Assembly (NCBI RefSeq): GCF_001858325.1
Contig: NZ_MBPP01000045.1
Span: 1 to 64,000, forward strand
Reading direction: 5' to 3'
Length of the DNA: 64,000 nucleotides
Source: Marinobacter sp. AC-23
GTDB lineage: Bacteria > Pseudomonadota > Gammaproteobacteria > Pseudomonadales > Oleiphilaceae
The notes under the pieces: generated by a model
Database searches by the model: none
What the model was told of the DNA's origin: nothing
What the model saw: the letters and a program-made list of their open reading frames with translations, nothing else
Shown here: positions 1 to 10,466 of the stretch, piece by piece
Layout of the letters: every line of letters starts with the position of its first letter
How positions within the stretch are numbered: the first letter of the stretch is position 1
Translations under genes and position numbers: made by a program

Positions 1-1762
<1,762 letters not shown>

Positions 1763-1835
1763 TCATTTGTCGGTGATGCTTGAATATCTGGAAAGTGGGT
1801 TCGATACGCCGCCAAGTAATTCAAATACAGTGGCC

Positions 1836-2351
1836 TCAGGGCTTAAAAACCAGCTCCCTGTCTCGGACACCTGATACCCGGATTTCAGGCCATTCAGTAG
1901 CCGGAACCGCAACCACCACACAGGGCGACGTAATCGCCTGTGTGGTCATCATTCCGGGCGCAGGCGAGCGAACAGCCATGGATAACCGTAAGGCGCTTTT
2001 TGTGTTCTCTGCAGAAGCTGAAGCCAGGCTGACACTGAAACCACCTGTTGGCTTTTCTCCCAGAGTGACAAACAGCAGGTGCTCCTTCTCAAGATTCACC
2101 TGTCGTAATTGCTGAACAGCCATATTCTGTGCGGGCAGTTCAAGCAACTGCTGTAATCGCTCGGGGGTCTGAGCATAAGCCAGTCCAGGGCCCGATAGAC
2201 CACAATGGGCAGACTGGGTAACTTGTCGTGCCAAAGGCGCATGCGGTTTATCTTCGACAATGTCTGAAGACACGCACCCACCCAGCAATGCGAACCCTGC
2301 CAACACACAAACCACAGGCACGCCTGCAAATATCTTTCTGAATACTGCCAT
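1836..2351 (-). CDS. PrcB-family lipoprotein (protease complex partner)
   Basis: Predicted 171-residue outer-membrane or periplasmic lipoprotein. The N-terminus is a hydrophobic signal ending in the lipobox LLGGC, with acylated Cys near residue 24. The C-terminal half carries the pattern GEKPTGGFSVSL followed by PAPGMMTTQAITSPCVVVAVP, which I recognise as the PrcB C-terminal domain. In Treponema denticola PrcB is a partner of the subtilisin-like protease of the dentilisin complex. The ATG overlaps the TGA of the upstream subtilase gene by one base (TGATG), so the two are translationally coupled and very likely act together. A longer reading frame upstream runs inside the subtilase gene out of frame and was not used. 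Enzymatic activity is not expected; a role in protease maturation or anchoring is inference. Confidence 0.72.
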   Translation of the reverse strand: MAVFRKIFAGVPVVCVLAGFALLGGCVSSDIVEDKPHAPLARQVTQSAHCGLSGPGLAYAQTPERLQQLLELPAQNMAVQQLRQVNLEKEHLLFVTLGEKPTGGFSVSLASASAENTKSALRLSMAVRSPAPGMMTTQAITSPCVVVAVPATEWPEIRVSGVRDRELVFKP

Positions 2352-5062
2352 CAACGCTCTGCTCCAATAAGTTTGGGTGCTGGCTCGCTGCCTGACGTGC
2401 TCTGCCCACGCCCCTGCATTAGCTTGTAACCCTTGAAACCGGTGCGGGGCAGTATATTCGGTGTGGCAGCCGATGCCGCCGGGCGGGAATAGCTGGTTGT
2501 CATTTCTATGCCGGTTACAGATTTCTCCGGGCTGATTGTGATTTCCTGCCGCAGCCCGGCCACCGGGTACTCCGCGCAGGCTTCGCCAGCATGACAAATC
2601 AGGCCATCATTATCCAGATCGGATCCGGCAACCAGAATGTAATTACCTGGCGGAACCTCATCTAGTCTTTTTGGCTCAACGCCGTCATCAGGCACAAATG
2701 TAAACCGGTAGTGTCCGTTCTCGGCCACCACAGTCGTCTGGGCAACCGTGGTGTAGAAGCCATCCTCGGGCTCGGGGCTCACCAGCAAAACAAAATGCCG
2801 GCCTGCATCCCGTGCCTGCTGATCCGTCACCCGCTGGCCTATCACAGGGATTTCCAGCCGGCGGGCCTCGTCACTTCTATACTCCACAACAACAGGCGCG
2901 CGTGCCGACACCCCTGGTTCCAGTTCATCCGGAAGCAGCGTTAAAGTGATAAGAAACTCTGTGCCAAAAGCGCCGCTGGCCGGAGCGGAATCCAACCGCA
3001 CCCAGGGAGCATTTACAGAGACAGAATCAATGGTGATGCCGCCCGGATTACTGCCATATACGTTCAGCTTCACATTCGCAGAAGCCCCCCCTTCCGAGGA
3101 CAGGCTCACGATGGCGGGCGAAGACCCCAAGAGATTTGGCACCATAGCCGTTGAAGCCGCCAGGGCCGATTTTCCGGCATCCAGAAGGCCCCAGCCCAGG
3201 TCATTGGTCTTGGGACACGATTCAAGGCCGCAGTCCTGGTAGGTTAACTCTCCAGCCATTAACAACGCATTCAGCCTTTCAAAATCCAGCCCTGCATTGA
3301 GGCTTTTCATCAACGCAAACACGGCGGACACGTGAGGCGCCGCCATGGACGTACCCTGCAAGCCAATGTAGGTTTCCTTCGGCGTGCCGTTTATCAGGCT
3401 GGCACTGGTACTACTGACCAGATCGCTACGGCCATCAGCGTTGCCATCACGGCTGGCATCACCGCCGGGCGCGGCCAGATCAATCCAGTCACCAGAGTTC
3501 GAATAGGTTGCCAACACACCGGCCCCATCTACGGCACTTACGGAAAACACTCTGTCGTAAGCAGCTGGGTAGGACGCCGTCGTGGAAGCCGAATTGCCCG
3601 CCGCCGCAACAAATATAACGCCTCGGTTGGCCCCGTCGTTAATAGCATCTCTCAACTGTGGCTGGAAAGGGAGCCCGCCCAGGCTTAAATTAACGATATC
3701 GGCGCGAGGCTTTCCGCTAACCGGACCGGCAACCCAACGCAGAGCCGCCAGCAGATCCGCTGATGAGCCTGTACCACCCTCACCCAAAACCCGCACAGGC
3801 AGCAGCGAGGCATTATATGCAACACCGGCCCCGCCCGCGCCGTTTACCGCCGCAGCGATGGTGCCCGCTACGTGGGTACCATGAAACACGCTGGTTCCAA
3901 CCGCATTTCCGGGATCCGAAGGATTACTGTCACGGCCCGGCGTACCATCATTATCAAAAGCTTCCGATACAAAGTCGGTGTCTGCAGGCAAAGGCTGAAC
4001 AACGTTCGCATTCAGTTCGCTGTGCCAGTTTCCCGGCGCTCCGTATAATCCTGTGTCCATCACTGCAACAGACACACCAGCCCCACCATCACTGGCTATC
4101 TGCCATGCGATGGGAGCATTCACCAGCTCGTAATGCCATTGCTGCCCAACTGACGGGTTGTTATAAAGAGGCTCACTCACCGGTGTTGGCGCCATGGCCC
4201 GCATGGTGTAGTTGGGCGTAGCCGAGACAACGTCCGGGTGCGTATTCAGTGTCCGGATCCAATCAAGAGTCGACTCCTTCGCTTTCATCCCGTTGCTGCG
4301 AACCGTCTGTGGCGGTGCTTTTACCAGCCAGACACCCGGAGACAACTCCATTTTGGGCTCCATGCTCCCTTGCGGCACAGATGAACGCATCGACGCCTGG
4401 CTCTTATCCTGCCGGAGCACAACAATTGCTTCGGCGTCAGCAAATTCATGGTCTGGCCAGTCGAACCCGGCAGTCAACGCGCTGCCAACTGCGGATGTTG
4501 AAAGAATATAGAGCATAGGCTGAGGTCCCGATGCCTCCACCCTCAGGCTATAGGTGCCTGCGGTTTCGGTATCCGGTAATGAAATCCGAACTGGGTCTGA
4601 CTGGCTGCCAGTGGACACGACCTCTACAGCACGGCCGCCGCTTAGTAGGGTCAGGGTCAACGGCGAGGGTCCCTGAATGGTAGAGAACGGCCGAAGGGAA
4701 ATGCTCTGCCCTTCGCGCAGAGACAAGGAGAAGGTATCAACAGGATCTGCCGGGAAGACGCTTCCGGAGAGACCGCCCACGCTGGCGTACCTTCCGTTAC
4801 GGGCACTAACGTAACCCGCAAGAATGAATTCCTGGGGCAGAAGCTGGGGCCCGGGGAGCGGAGACGGATTCAGCGCCAATGTGTCCGCACTGTCTGCATC
4901 TACCCGGGTTCCGGTTTCAATGGCTATGCTTCCCGAAAGCGCAATATTGGCGGGCGTTGGCTCCATGCTTCCAGAGCTTCCGTCGCAGCCCCACAGAGCG
5001 GCGAGCAGACTCACCAGAATGGAATACCTGAAAAGCATCGTTGCCTTTGAGTCAGCCGACAT
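2351..5062 (-). CDS. Subtilisin-like serine protease lipoprotein (S8 family)
   Basis: Secreted subtilase of about 903 residues. The N-terminus has a signal peptide with a lipobox-like LWGC, so it is probably membrane-anchored. Next comes a beta-rich pre-peptidase-type segment (about residues 95-185), then a propeptide-like stretch, then the S8 catalytic domain with Asp336 in VAVMDTGLYG, His394 in FHGTHVAGT, Asn490 in AAAGNS and Ser572 in GTSMAAPHV. The C-terminal 250 residues are beta-rich domains of unknown role. Two starts are possible: 5062, preceded by AGAGG nine bases upstream (used here), and 5038, preceded by AAAGG. An in-frame start at 5143 has an implausible signal peptide. The next gene, a PrcB-family lipoprotein, overlaps by one base. 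Confidence 0.9.
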   Translation of the reverse strand: MSADSKATMLFRYSILVSLLAALWGCDGSSGSMEPTPANIALSGSIAIETGTRVDADSADTLALNPSPLPGPQLLPQEFILAGYVSARNGRYASVGGLSGSVFPADPVDTFSLSLREGQSISLRPFSTIQGPSPLTLTLLSGGRAVEVVSTGSQSDPVRISLPDTETAGTYSLRVEASGPQPMLYILSTSAVGSALTAGFDWPDHEFADAEAIVVLRQDKSQASMRSSVPQGSMEPKMELSPGVWLVKAPPQTVRSNGMKAKESTLDWIRTLNTHPDVVSATPNYTMRAMAPTPVSEPLYNNPSVGQQWHYELVNAPIAWQIASDGGAGVSVAVMDTGLYGAPGNWHSELNANVVQPLPADTDFVSEAFDNDGTPGRDSNPSDPGNAVGTSVFHGTHVAGTIAAAVNGAGGAGVAYNASLLPVRVLGEGGTGSSADLLAALRWVAGPVSGKPRADIVNLSLGGLPFQPQLRDAINDGANRGVIFVAAAGNSASTTASYPAAYDRVFSVSAVDGAGVLATYSNSGDWIDLAAPGGDASRDGNADGRSDLVSSTSASLINGTPKETYIGLQGTSMAAPHVSAVFALMKSLNAGLDFERLNALLMAGELTYQDCGLESCPKTNDLGWGLLDAGKSALAASTAMVPNLLGSSPAIVSLSSEGGASANVKLNVYGSNPGGITIDSVSVNAPWVRLDSAPASGAFGTEFLITLTLLPDELEPGVSARAPVVVEYRSDEARRLEIPVIGQRVTDQQARDAGRHFVLLVSPEPEDGFYTTVAQTTVVAENGHYRFTFVPDDGVEPKRLDEVPPGNYILVAGSDLDNDGLICHAGEACAEYPVAGLRQEITISPEKSVTGIEMTTSYSRPAASAATPNILPRTGFKGYKLMQGRGQSTSGSEPAPKLIGAER

Positions 5063-5164
5063 CGACAGTAACCTCTGTTTTTTGATCAGACTACAAGTAT
5101 ACGCTTCCCGAGGTTCGCCGGATGTTAAGGATCGCGCAAACACACCGACTTGGTTTCCGAGATT

Positions 5165-5200
5165 AAAAAAGCCGCCTCAGGACATTCCGGAGACGGCTTT
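5165..5200 (-). terminator. Rho-independent terminator after the TRAP permease
   Basis: Read on the minus strand, a stem AAAGCCGTCTC / GAGGCGGCTTT (one mismatch, loop about 11 nt) is followed by a run of T. It lies 18 bases after the stop of the TRAP permease gene and before the subtilase gene on the same strand, so it should separate the two transcripts. Confidence 0.8.
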
Positions 5201-5217
5201 GATTGCGCGGGTAAACC

Positions 5218-7269
5218 TTAGGTCGCGTAGAACAACATGGGTACGAAGGCCACCAGCAACAGCGTTGGCCCCATTACCGCTATGGGCAACAACAACCGCT
5301 CGTAGCGATGCCAGAAAGACCCAACACGCTCGGCCGCCAGCACTTCGCTCTCACCTACAACCTGCCGGGTAAGCAAGTGGTTCAGCGCCACTGGCGGGCT
5401 GAGATAGCCCAGCTCAAACGCTACCAGGCAAACAATCCAGAAGTGTAACGGGTCAATGCCCAGCTGAATCGCTGGCTGTGCAACGGTTGCAGAAACCAGA
5501 ATCACTGCGCCGAAGGGATCCATCACCATACCTATGGCCGTCAGCATAACCACAATCACCAGCATCGCAAGCCAAGGGCTGGTCAGGTGTTCCGGGAACA
5601 GAACCTGAACGATATCAGAGCGCTCGAGAATGCCTCCCAGACAAATGGAAAAGCCGATCAAGGCCAGCAAGGCGCCAATATGCACGGCAGAATCGCTGGC
5701 TGCTGCGCAGCTGCGGCCCAGGAACGCTTGCATGCGGGTTTCACTGCCTTCCCGGCTGCTGCTGTCGGCATCAAGAAACACCAGGGCCAGCATCACGATA
5801 GGCAGGATCAACGGTGCACTGTATTCGTTAAACGACAGGCCAAGTACTGCATAAATGGCGAATATGACAGCTACCGCCAGGCCTACATAAGGCAACAGTG
5901 GTTTAAGCTGTTGCAATGAGGCCTTCAGGGCACCCGGGGCCGGGCGCGGCCGCCAGTTGCCTTCTGTTTTGCACACAATTACCGTGAACAAAGAAGCCGA
6001 CATGATAAACACCCAGAAGCCCCATTCGTACATCTCGGTGGTGGTAACTTCCTTGTTCAGTGCCGCAACCACCACAATCAGCAGGCAGGGGTTGAGCACT
6101 ACACCCAGGCTTCCCGACATGGCTGTAGTGGCCAGAGCCAGTTGCCGCCCAGCCCCGGCCCGGCGCAACTCATCGTATACAACACCACCAACAGCAAGAA
6201 TGAAGATGCCCGAGGCACCGGTAAACGCCGTTGGAAACGCAGTCGCAAAGATAATAACCGACGCCAGCATGGGTGCAGGCAGGTTGTAAGGCTTGATAAC
6301 GTTCAGCAACAGCTCTGGCAAGCGAGTCTGCTTCAGAACCATACCCACCAGAACATAGAGCCCGATATTGATAAACATCGAGGACAGGTTGGACATCATG
6401 CCGAAGTATATAGCGAGCCCTGAAGCGTACCCATCCACAAAGAAAAAGTAGCTCATGGCAATCAGACCCATGGTGCAATATAGCGGCACCACCAAACCCG
6501 AGGACAGCGCCAGCCCGCCAGCTCTTATGTGTTCGGGGACTTTCAGAAAACGCAAGGCATTGATTACCATGAACAGGCCGAAGACACCCGCCCAGGCATA
6601 CTGGAGTACGATCGTAGACTCTGCCCCAGGTGAGCTGGCCAACCGGCCAAGGTAGGCATTCATCGAGAACACCATCATGCCATTAACCATGAACTGTACA
6701 GCTTGACTTAGGCGCCACTCTGAACGGTTTCTGGGCAATCGCAGTGCAATGTGATCGGCATCCATCGCTGCCACTGCCGCAGCCATCGCAAAGATGGCGA
6801 TGAACAGGTACTTGGTCAGCCCAATGTTATCAAGTAGAAACGTCGCCAGCCCCTGCTCAAAAGCCTTAAAAGCGCCCAGTGCGGGCGTGGCCTGCTCCGC
6901 ATTTTTCTGGTATGCGGCATGTTTCTGGGCGCACAGCGCAAGATTTCGCTCAAGTGAGGTGCGAATGGCCTGAGGGTTAGGCGGGGAATCAAAGAGATCG
7001 TCCGGATCCGGCTTATACGCCTCTACCCGCTTGCGGACTTCCGCATCCACATTCATCTCCAGACGACAGGAGGGTTCTGTGGCATCCGGGTTCAGCAGAT
7101 AATAGTTTGGCCATGTCTGCTCGCCAACCCAGAGCAGACGTGAGTGAAGTGAGTTACCCATGCCCAGGATCAGGGTGAAAAACAGCAGCAATAAAAGAAT
7201 GGCCCCGTGCACTCTATGCACGGGGTAAAGCGCTCTTGCAGCCGGGGCGGTTAATGCTCGCCAGTTCAT
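5218..7269 (-). CDS. TRAP transporter fused small and large permease (TatQM/DctQM-like)
   Basis: Integral membrane permease of a TRAP secondary transporter, 683 residues. A stand-alone DctM is about 430 residues, so there are roughly 240 extra residues at the N-terminus: a first membrane helix near residues 18-42, a soluble loop of about 100 residues, then several helices resembling DctQ. The remainder is a polytopic DctM-type domain, with characteristic stretches such as ATAFPTAFTGASGIFILAVGG. It lies 15 bases downstream of a solute-binding protein gene, and a TatT-like lipoprotein gene is next upstream, the same gene set as the Treponema TatT-TatP-TatQM system. The substrate cannot be read from sequence; carboxylic acids or hydrophobic ligands are family-level possibilities. 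Confidence 0.82.
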   Translation of the reverse strand: MNWRALTAPAARALYPVHRVHGAILLLLLFFTLILGMGNSLHSRLLWVGEQTWPNYYLLNPDATEPSCRLEMNVDAEVRKRVEAYKPDPDDLFDSPPNPQAIRTSLERNLALCAQKHAAYQKNAEQATPALGAFKAFEQGLATFLLDNIGLTKYLFIAIFAMAAAVAAMDADHIALRLPRNRSEWRLSQAVQFMVNGMMVFSMNAYLGRLASSPGAESTIVLQYAWAGVFGLFMVINALRFLKVPEHIRAGGLALSSGLVVPLYCTMGLIAMSYFFFVDGYASGLAIYFGMMSNLSSMFINIGLYVLVGMVLKQTRLPELLLNVIKPYNLPAPMLASVIIFATAFPTAFTGASGIFILAVGGVVYDELRRAGAGRQLALATTAMSGSLGVVLNPCLLIVVVAALNKEVTTTEMYEWGFWVFIMSASLFTVIVCKTEGNWRPRPAPGALKASLQQLKPLLPYVGLAVAVIFAIYAVLGLSFNEYSAPLILPIVMLALVFLDADSSSREGSETRMQAFLGRSCAAASDSAVHIGALLALIGFSICLGGILERSDIVQVLFPEHLTSPWLAMLVIVVMLTAIGMVMDPFGAVILVSATVAQPAIQLGIDPLHFWIVCLVAFELGYLSPPVALNHLLTRQVVGESEVLAAERVGSFWHRYERLLLPIAVMGPTLLLVAFVPMLFYAT

Positions 7270-7284
7270 GCGAAATCCGCCCTG

Positions 7285-8295
7285 TTATTCCCGGTTATCC
7301 GAGGTGCACTCCGAAGCAGAGGGGTTACTGGCGCAGCGAATCTTGCTCAGCAGACCCAACATTTTTGGGTGATACACATCAGGCGCACCGTTGAGGCCGT
7401 CGCGCATTTCAATCCGGTTCTGACGGAACATTTCCTGATATCCCTGAATGTCTTTTTCAGGAATGCGAATCCACTTTTCTTCAGGGATGGCCTCTTCTTG
7501 CTTGTTGATCAGGTTCATCGCTTGCGGATACATACCCCACGCCACCTGCCGAGCAGCCTGGGCGGTTTCATCGTCCAGAACCCCTTCACGAGCGACAACC
7601 TGAATAGTAAGCTGCGCCAAGGGATAATCCACAATTCCGCCTTTTTCACCCAAGCCTTTGTAGAGCTCAAGCGCCTCGTACGCGAAGGCCGGTGCGTATG
7701 CAGTATCAACAGAACCGTTATTAAACTTGCCGGCAAAGTTGGTGATATCTGAGGGCACCACCGTTGCCTTAACAAAGTTCACCATATGAATAGCGTCTTT
7801 CTGGTAGTCCAGCGTCGCCATACGCTTGCCGGCCAAATCCCCCGCCGTATCCATGCTGCGGTCGTTTACAAACAAATACCCGGCGCCGGCAGGCACAATA
7901 CCTAATACTTCATAACCATCCTGCTTCATAAGGGGCGCAGCTTTGGGTTGAGCCAGTGTCGCCAGAAGCGTTTCAAGGTCGTCATAGGTAGGAAGTGCGC
8001 CAACAGCACTCACCGTTCCCGTGAAGCGGTTAAATGGCCGGGTACGGAGGTCCGTCGCGGCAACTGCGTCACATTGGCCGGCGTTGAAGTCACCCACGGC
8101 AACACCTTCATCGGTGTAGGGCTTCAGATCAAAGTCTACTCCGTGAGATTTCATCTCCAGCGCATAGTCCTTAACCATGTTAAACATGTCACCGTTTGCA
8201 CCAATCACATCAAACACACACATTTTTACGGTCTGAGCCGACGCCAACGGCGCTATTGCAGCGAGTGTCAGGGCAGCAAGGGATTTGCGGATCAT
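7285..8295 (-). CDS. Periplasmic TRAP solute-binding protein (TatP/DctP-like)
   Basis: 336-residue periplasmic protein with a signal peptide ending ASA-QT near residue 20. It is the ligand-capture component for the fused permease encoded 15 bases downstream. The fold-level features of a DctP-type binder are visible: an early MCVFDVIGANGD strand, a central GKRMATLDYQKD region at the usual gate position, and a helical C-terminus. The C-terminal tail has two Cys that could pair. It belongs to a divergent solute-binding subfamily rather than classical DctP; I do not see a recognisable substrate-specific motif. Same strand and operon as its neighbours, with a 65-base gap after the upstream lipoprotein gene. 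Confidence 0.78.
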   Translation of the reverse strand: MIRKSLAALTLAAIAPLASAQTVKMCVFDVIGANGDMFNMVKDYALEMKSHGVDFDLKPYTDEGVAVGDFNAGQCDAVAATDLRTRPFNRFTGTVSAVGALPTYDDLETLLATLAQPKAAPLMKQDGYEVLGIVPAGAGYLFVNDRSMDTAGDLAGKRMATLDYQKDAIHMVNFVKATVVPSDITNFAGKFNNGSVDTAYAPAFAYEALELYKGLGEKGGIVDYPLAQLTIQVVAREGVLDDETAQAARQVAWGMYPQAMNLINKQEEAIPEEKWIRIPEKDIQGYQEMFRQNRIEMRDGLNGAPDVYHPKMLGLLSKIRCASNPSASECTSDNRE

Positions 8296-8360
8296 AACGA
8301 CCTCCGGGTCATTTTTTTATTTATATTGGGTTCACGAACACGGGGCTTGGACTTGCCCGA

Positions 8361-9425
8361 TTAGAGCAGTCCATCCAGGCTCATGGTTTCCACGTTTTCG
8401 TTATTGCGTTCCGGGCTCATTTTCCCGAAGAACGCCTGCGGCGTGCGGTAACCGTATTCAGCTGTCCAGTATTTGTCTGAAGAAAACCGGATGATGTATT
8501 CAGCCACATGGTCAACCAAGCGATACTCGTCCCACACCTCAATGGTATCTTCAGCTTCTGTAAAGCGGCGAATGACATCAGCCAGAACGTCAGTGCGACC
8601 GAACGTTTCCGCAGCCACTGCCTCAAGAGCCATTGACGCGCGCATACCCACTTTCACGCCGGTAGCGGAACTGTTTTCAAGCACTTTCCAGGGATCGGGG
8701 GACAACTCGGGGCGGGTGTCTGGCAACAGCAGCCAGACCATAGCGCGAACGGCGTTGGGCAGCCCGCCTGTTTTTGCGTTATCAACGCAGGTTGCCGCGC
8801 GCTCTGCCTGAGGCGCTATGTTACGTGGTATTCCTGCCCGAGCGCCCGAGTTAGCATCATTTACAACTGCCTGCAAACCCGTCAGCAAACCAAGCAGGAA
8901 CGTCATCTCGTCCTGCTCATCAAACAGAAACGGACAATCCAGGGGTTCTTTGGCAGGATCAAAATCATAGGCCGCCATGGCTCTGCGGAATGCCAACAAA
9001 CGGCGCTCAGCCGTGAGGGCGTATAGGCGCTTGGACCGTTCGCGAGCGTCTTTGGCAACTGGCACATTGCCCTCATAATCTGCCCGCAAGTAGGCAAGCT
9101 CGGCCTCCCAGGCTTCATACTCCATACAATTGGCAGCTAACAGCATCAGTAACGACCCAGTGGTATCTGGTGCGTCGTTAATCCGCGAAAAGGAATAGAG
9201 CAAGGGATCAATGCCTTCCCCAAGGGCGCATGCCATTTCCGGGTCGGACATCTGCATGACGTAAGGCGTGGCCTCACCCTCGGAATAACCCGCCAGTACA
9301 AACCCCGTGGTCTTATAAACGGGGTTTGCGGAACAGCCAGCAAACAAGACTGCCGTTGCCAATAAAACCAGTTTACTGCGTACCGCCGTCAGACGGCCCA
9401 CATGAGTTGCCAGTATGGACATCAT
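8361..9425 (-). CDS. TatT-like TRAP-associated lipoprotein
   Basis: 354-residue lipoprotein: signal peptide with the lipobox LFAGC, then an all-helical protein with repeated amphipathic helices of TPR type. The segments LLMLLAANCMEYEAWEAEL and RERSKRLYALTAERRLLAFRRAM resemble the conserved helices of the TatT family, in which a trimeric helical lipoprotein docks with the periplasmic solute-binding protein. The assignment rests mainly on gene order (lipoprotein, binding protein, fused permease), as in Treponema pallidum Tp0956-Tp0958. Start chosen at the first of two adjacent ATG codons, preceded by AGGGTG at five bases. If not TatT, it is a lipoprotein tied to the same transporter. Confidence 0.62.
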   Translation of the reverse strand: MMSILATHVGRLTAVRSKLVLLATAVLFAGCSANPVYKTTGFVLAGYSEGEATPYVMQMSDPEMACALGEGIDPLLYSFSRINDAPDTTGSLLMLLAANCMEYEAWEAELAYLRADYEGNVPVAKDARERSKRLYALTAERRLLAFRRAMAAYDFDPAKEPLDCPFLFDEQDEMTFLLGLLTGLQAVVNDANSGARAGIPRNIAPQAERAATCVDNAKTGGLPNAVRAMVWLLLPDTRPELSPDPWKVLENSSATGVKVGMRASMALEAVAAETFGRTDVLADVIRRFTEAEDTIEVWDEYRLVDHVAEYIIRFSSDKYWTAEYGYRTPQAFFGKMSPERNNENVETMSLDGLL

Positions 9426-9696
9426 TAATTCACCCTGCTTTGCTTTGTTTTTATCAGCATGGAACACAGTCGGTTCTGCCGTTCCGGTCGCAAGAGTGCG
9501 TTGAAAGGTGTCCTACAAGAATGGCTCGTTTGCCGATTCCCTCATGCCGATCAGGCCAATGGTCTGACATTTAATGGGCGTTCGGGAAACATTTTTATTT
9601 AAAACAATGACTTCAGAAAAACGAAAGCCCGGGCGCACTGGAAGATTAAATTACGAATAGATTACCGATGCTCACGAGGATCTGCCGGCTGCAATG

Positions 9697-10344
9697 CTAG
9701 CCCAGGCCAAGCATTGCAACTACCTGGTCGGTCAAACCATCTTGAGTCAAACCACCGCGATCGGGGCGATACCAGGTCACGGTCCAGCTCAGCGCACCCG
9801 TCAGCATACGGCGCACCACAAATGGATCGGCGTTCAGTGCGCCCTCTTCTTTAAGGCCACTCAACACATCCAACCATAAGGCTTCGTAAATATCCCGAAG
9901 CTCCAGCACTTCGGCCTGGGAGGCATCAGACAAACTGCGCCACTCAAACACCAGAACGGCCATAGCCTCTCCAGTTTGGCCATTAATCGATTCCAACTCT
10001 GCGCTCACCAGCGCCCTCAATTTCTCACGGTTGGAATCGGCGGCACTCATCGCTGCCTGCATAACGGCGGTGTTCAACCTGATGGTTTCAACCATAACCG
10101 CTTTAAGTATTTCTTCTTTGGTACGAAAGTGATGAAAAAGGCTCCCGGACTGAATGCCCACCGCAGCTGCCAGATCTCTCACGGTGGTGCGCTCATACCC
10201 CTTATCACGAAATAGGCGAGCGGCTTCTCGCAGAAGCCTACCGCGGGCACTTTCCGGATCTGAAACCAGATTATCGGCAATGAGTGACTGAAGAATTTTG
10301 TCTTGGTTCACGGGCAGATCCAGCGGCTTTAAAAGAGCCGACAT
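9697..10344 (-). CDS. atuR: TetR-family repressor of the terpene operon
   Basis: 215-residue TetR-family repressor. The HTH lies at about residues 35-80 ([32 protein letters not shown]), with a helical ligand domain after it. It is divergent from atuABCDEFGH with a 122-base gap, the same arrangement as atuR-atuA in Pseudomonas aeruginosa, where AtuR represses the operon and a terpenoid CoA intermediate relieves repression. A palindrome that fits a TetR operator sits in the gap at 10371-10388. The N-terminus is about 30 residues longer than a minimal TetR. The start is preceded by CAGGTAAA. Confidence 0.82.
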   Translation of the reverse strand: MSALLKPLDLPVNQDKILQSLIADNLVSDPESARGRLLREAARLFRDKGYERTTVRDLAAAVGIQSGSLFHHFRTKEEILKAVMVETIRLNTAVMQAAMSAADSNREKLRALVSAELESINGQTGEAMAVLVFEWRSLSDASQAEVLELRDIYEALWLDVLSGLKEEGALNADPFVVRRMLTGALSWTVTWYRPDRGGLTQDGLTDQVVAMLGLG

Positions 10345-10370
10345 TTTACCTGAAATTTATTCATTTACAA

Positions 10371-10388
10371 ACCAAGCGCTTGCTTGGT
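10371..10388. promoter_or_regulatory. Probable AtuR operator palindrome
   Basis: An 18-base inverted repeat, ACCAAGC-N4-GCTTGGT, with seven perfect base pairs. It lies 27 bases upstream of the atuR start and 78 bases upstream of atuA. The size, symmetry and position fit a TetR-family operator controlling both divergent genes. Binding by AtuR is inferred from location only. Confidence 0.65.
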
Positions 10389-10466
10389 ATTGTCTGGCTA
10401 ACGGTTCAACAGTTGCCGGCACACATTCGTGACACCCAAGGCAACACAGCTACAGGATGCACAGAC

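Noticed and set aside
3332..4518. Plus-strand frames inside the subtilase gene
   Set aside because: Antisense shadows: no family features, no ribosome sites, and they lie wholly within an intact protease domain.
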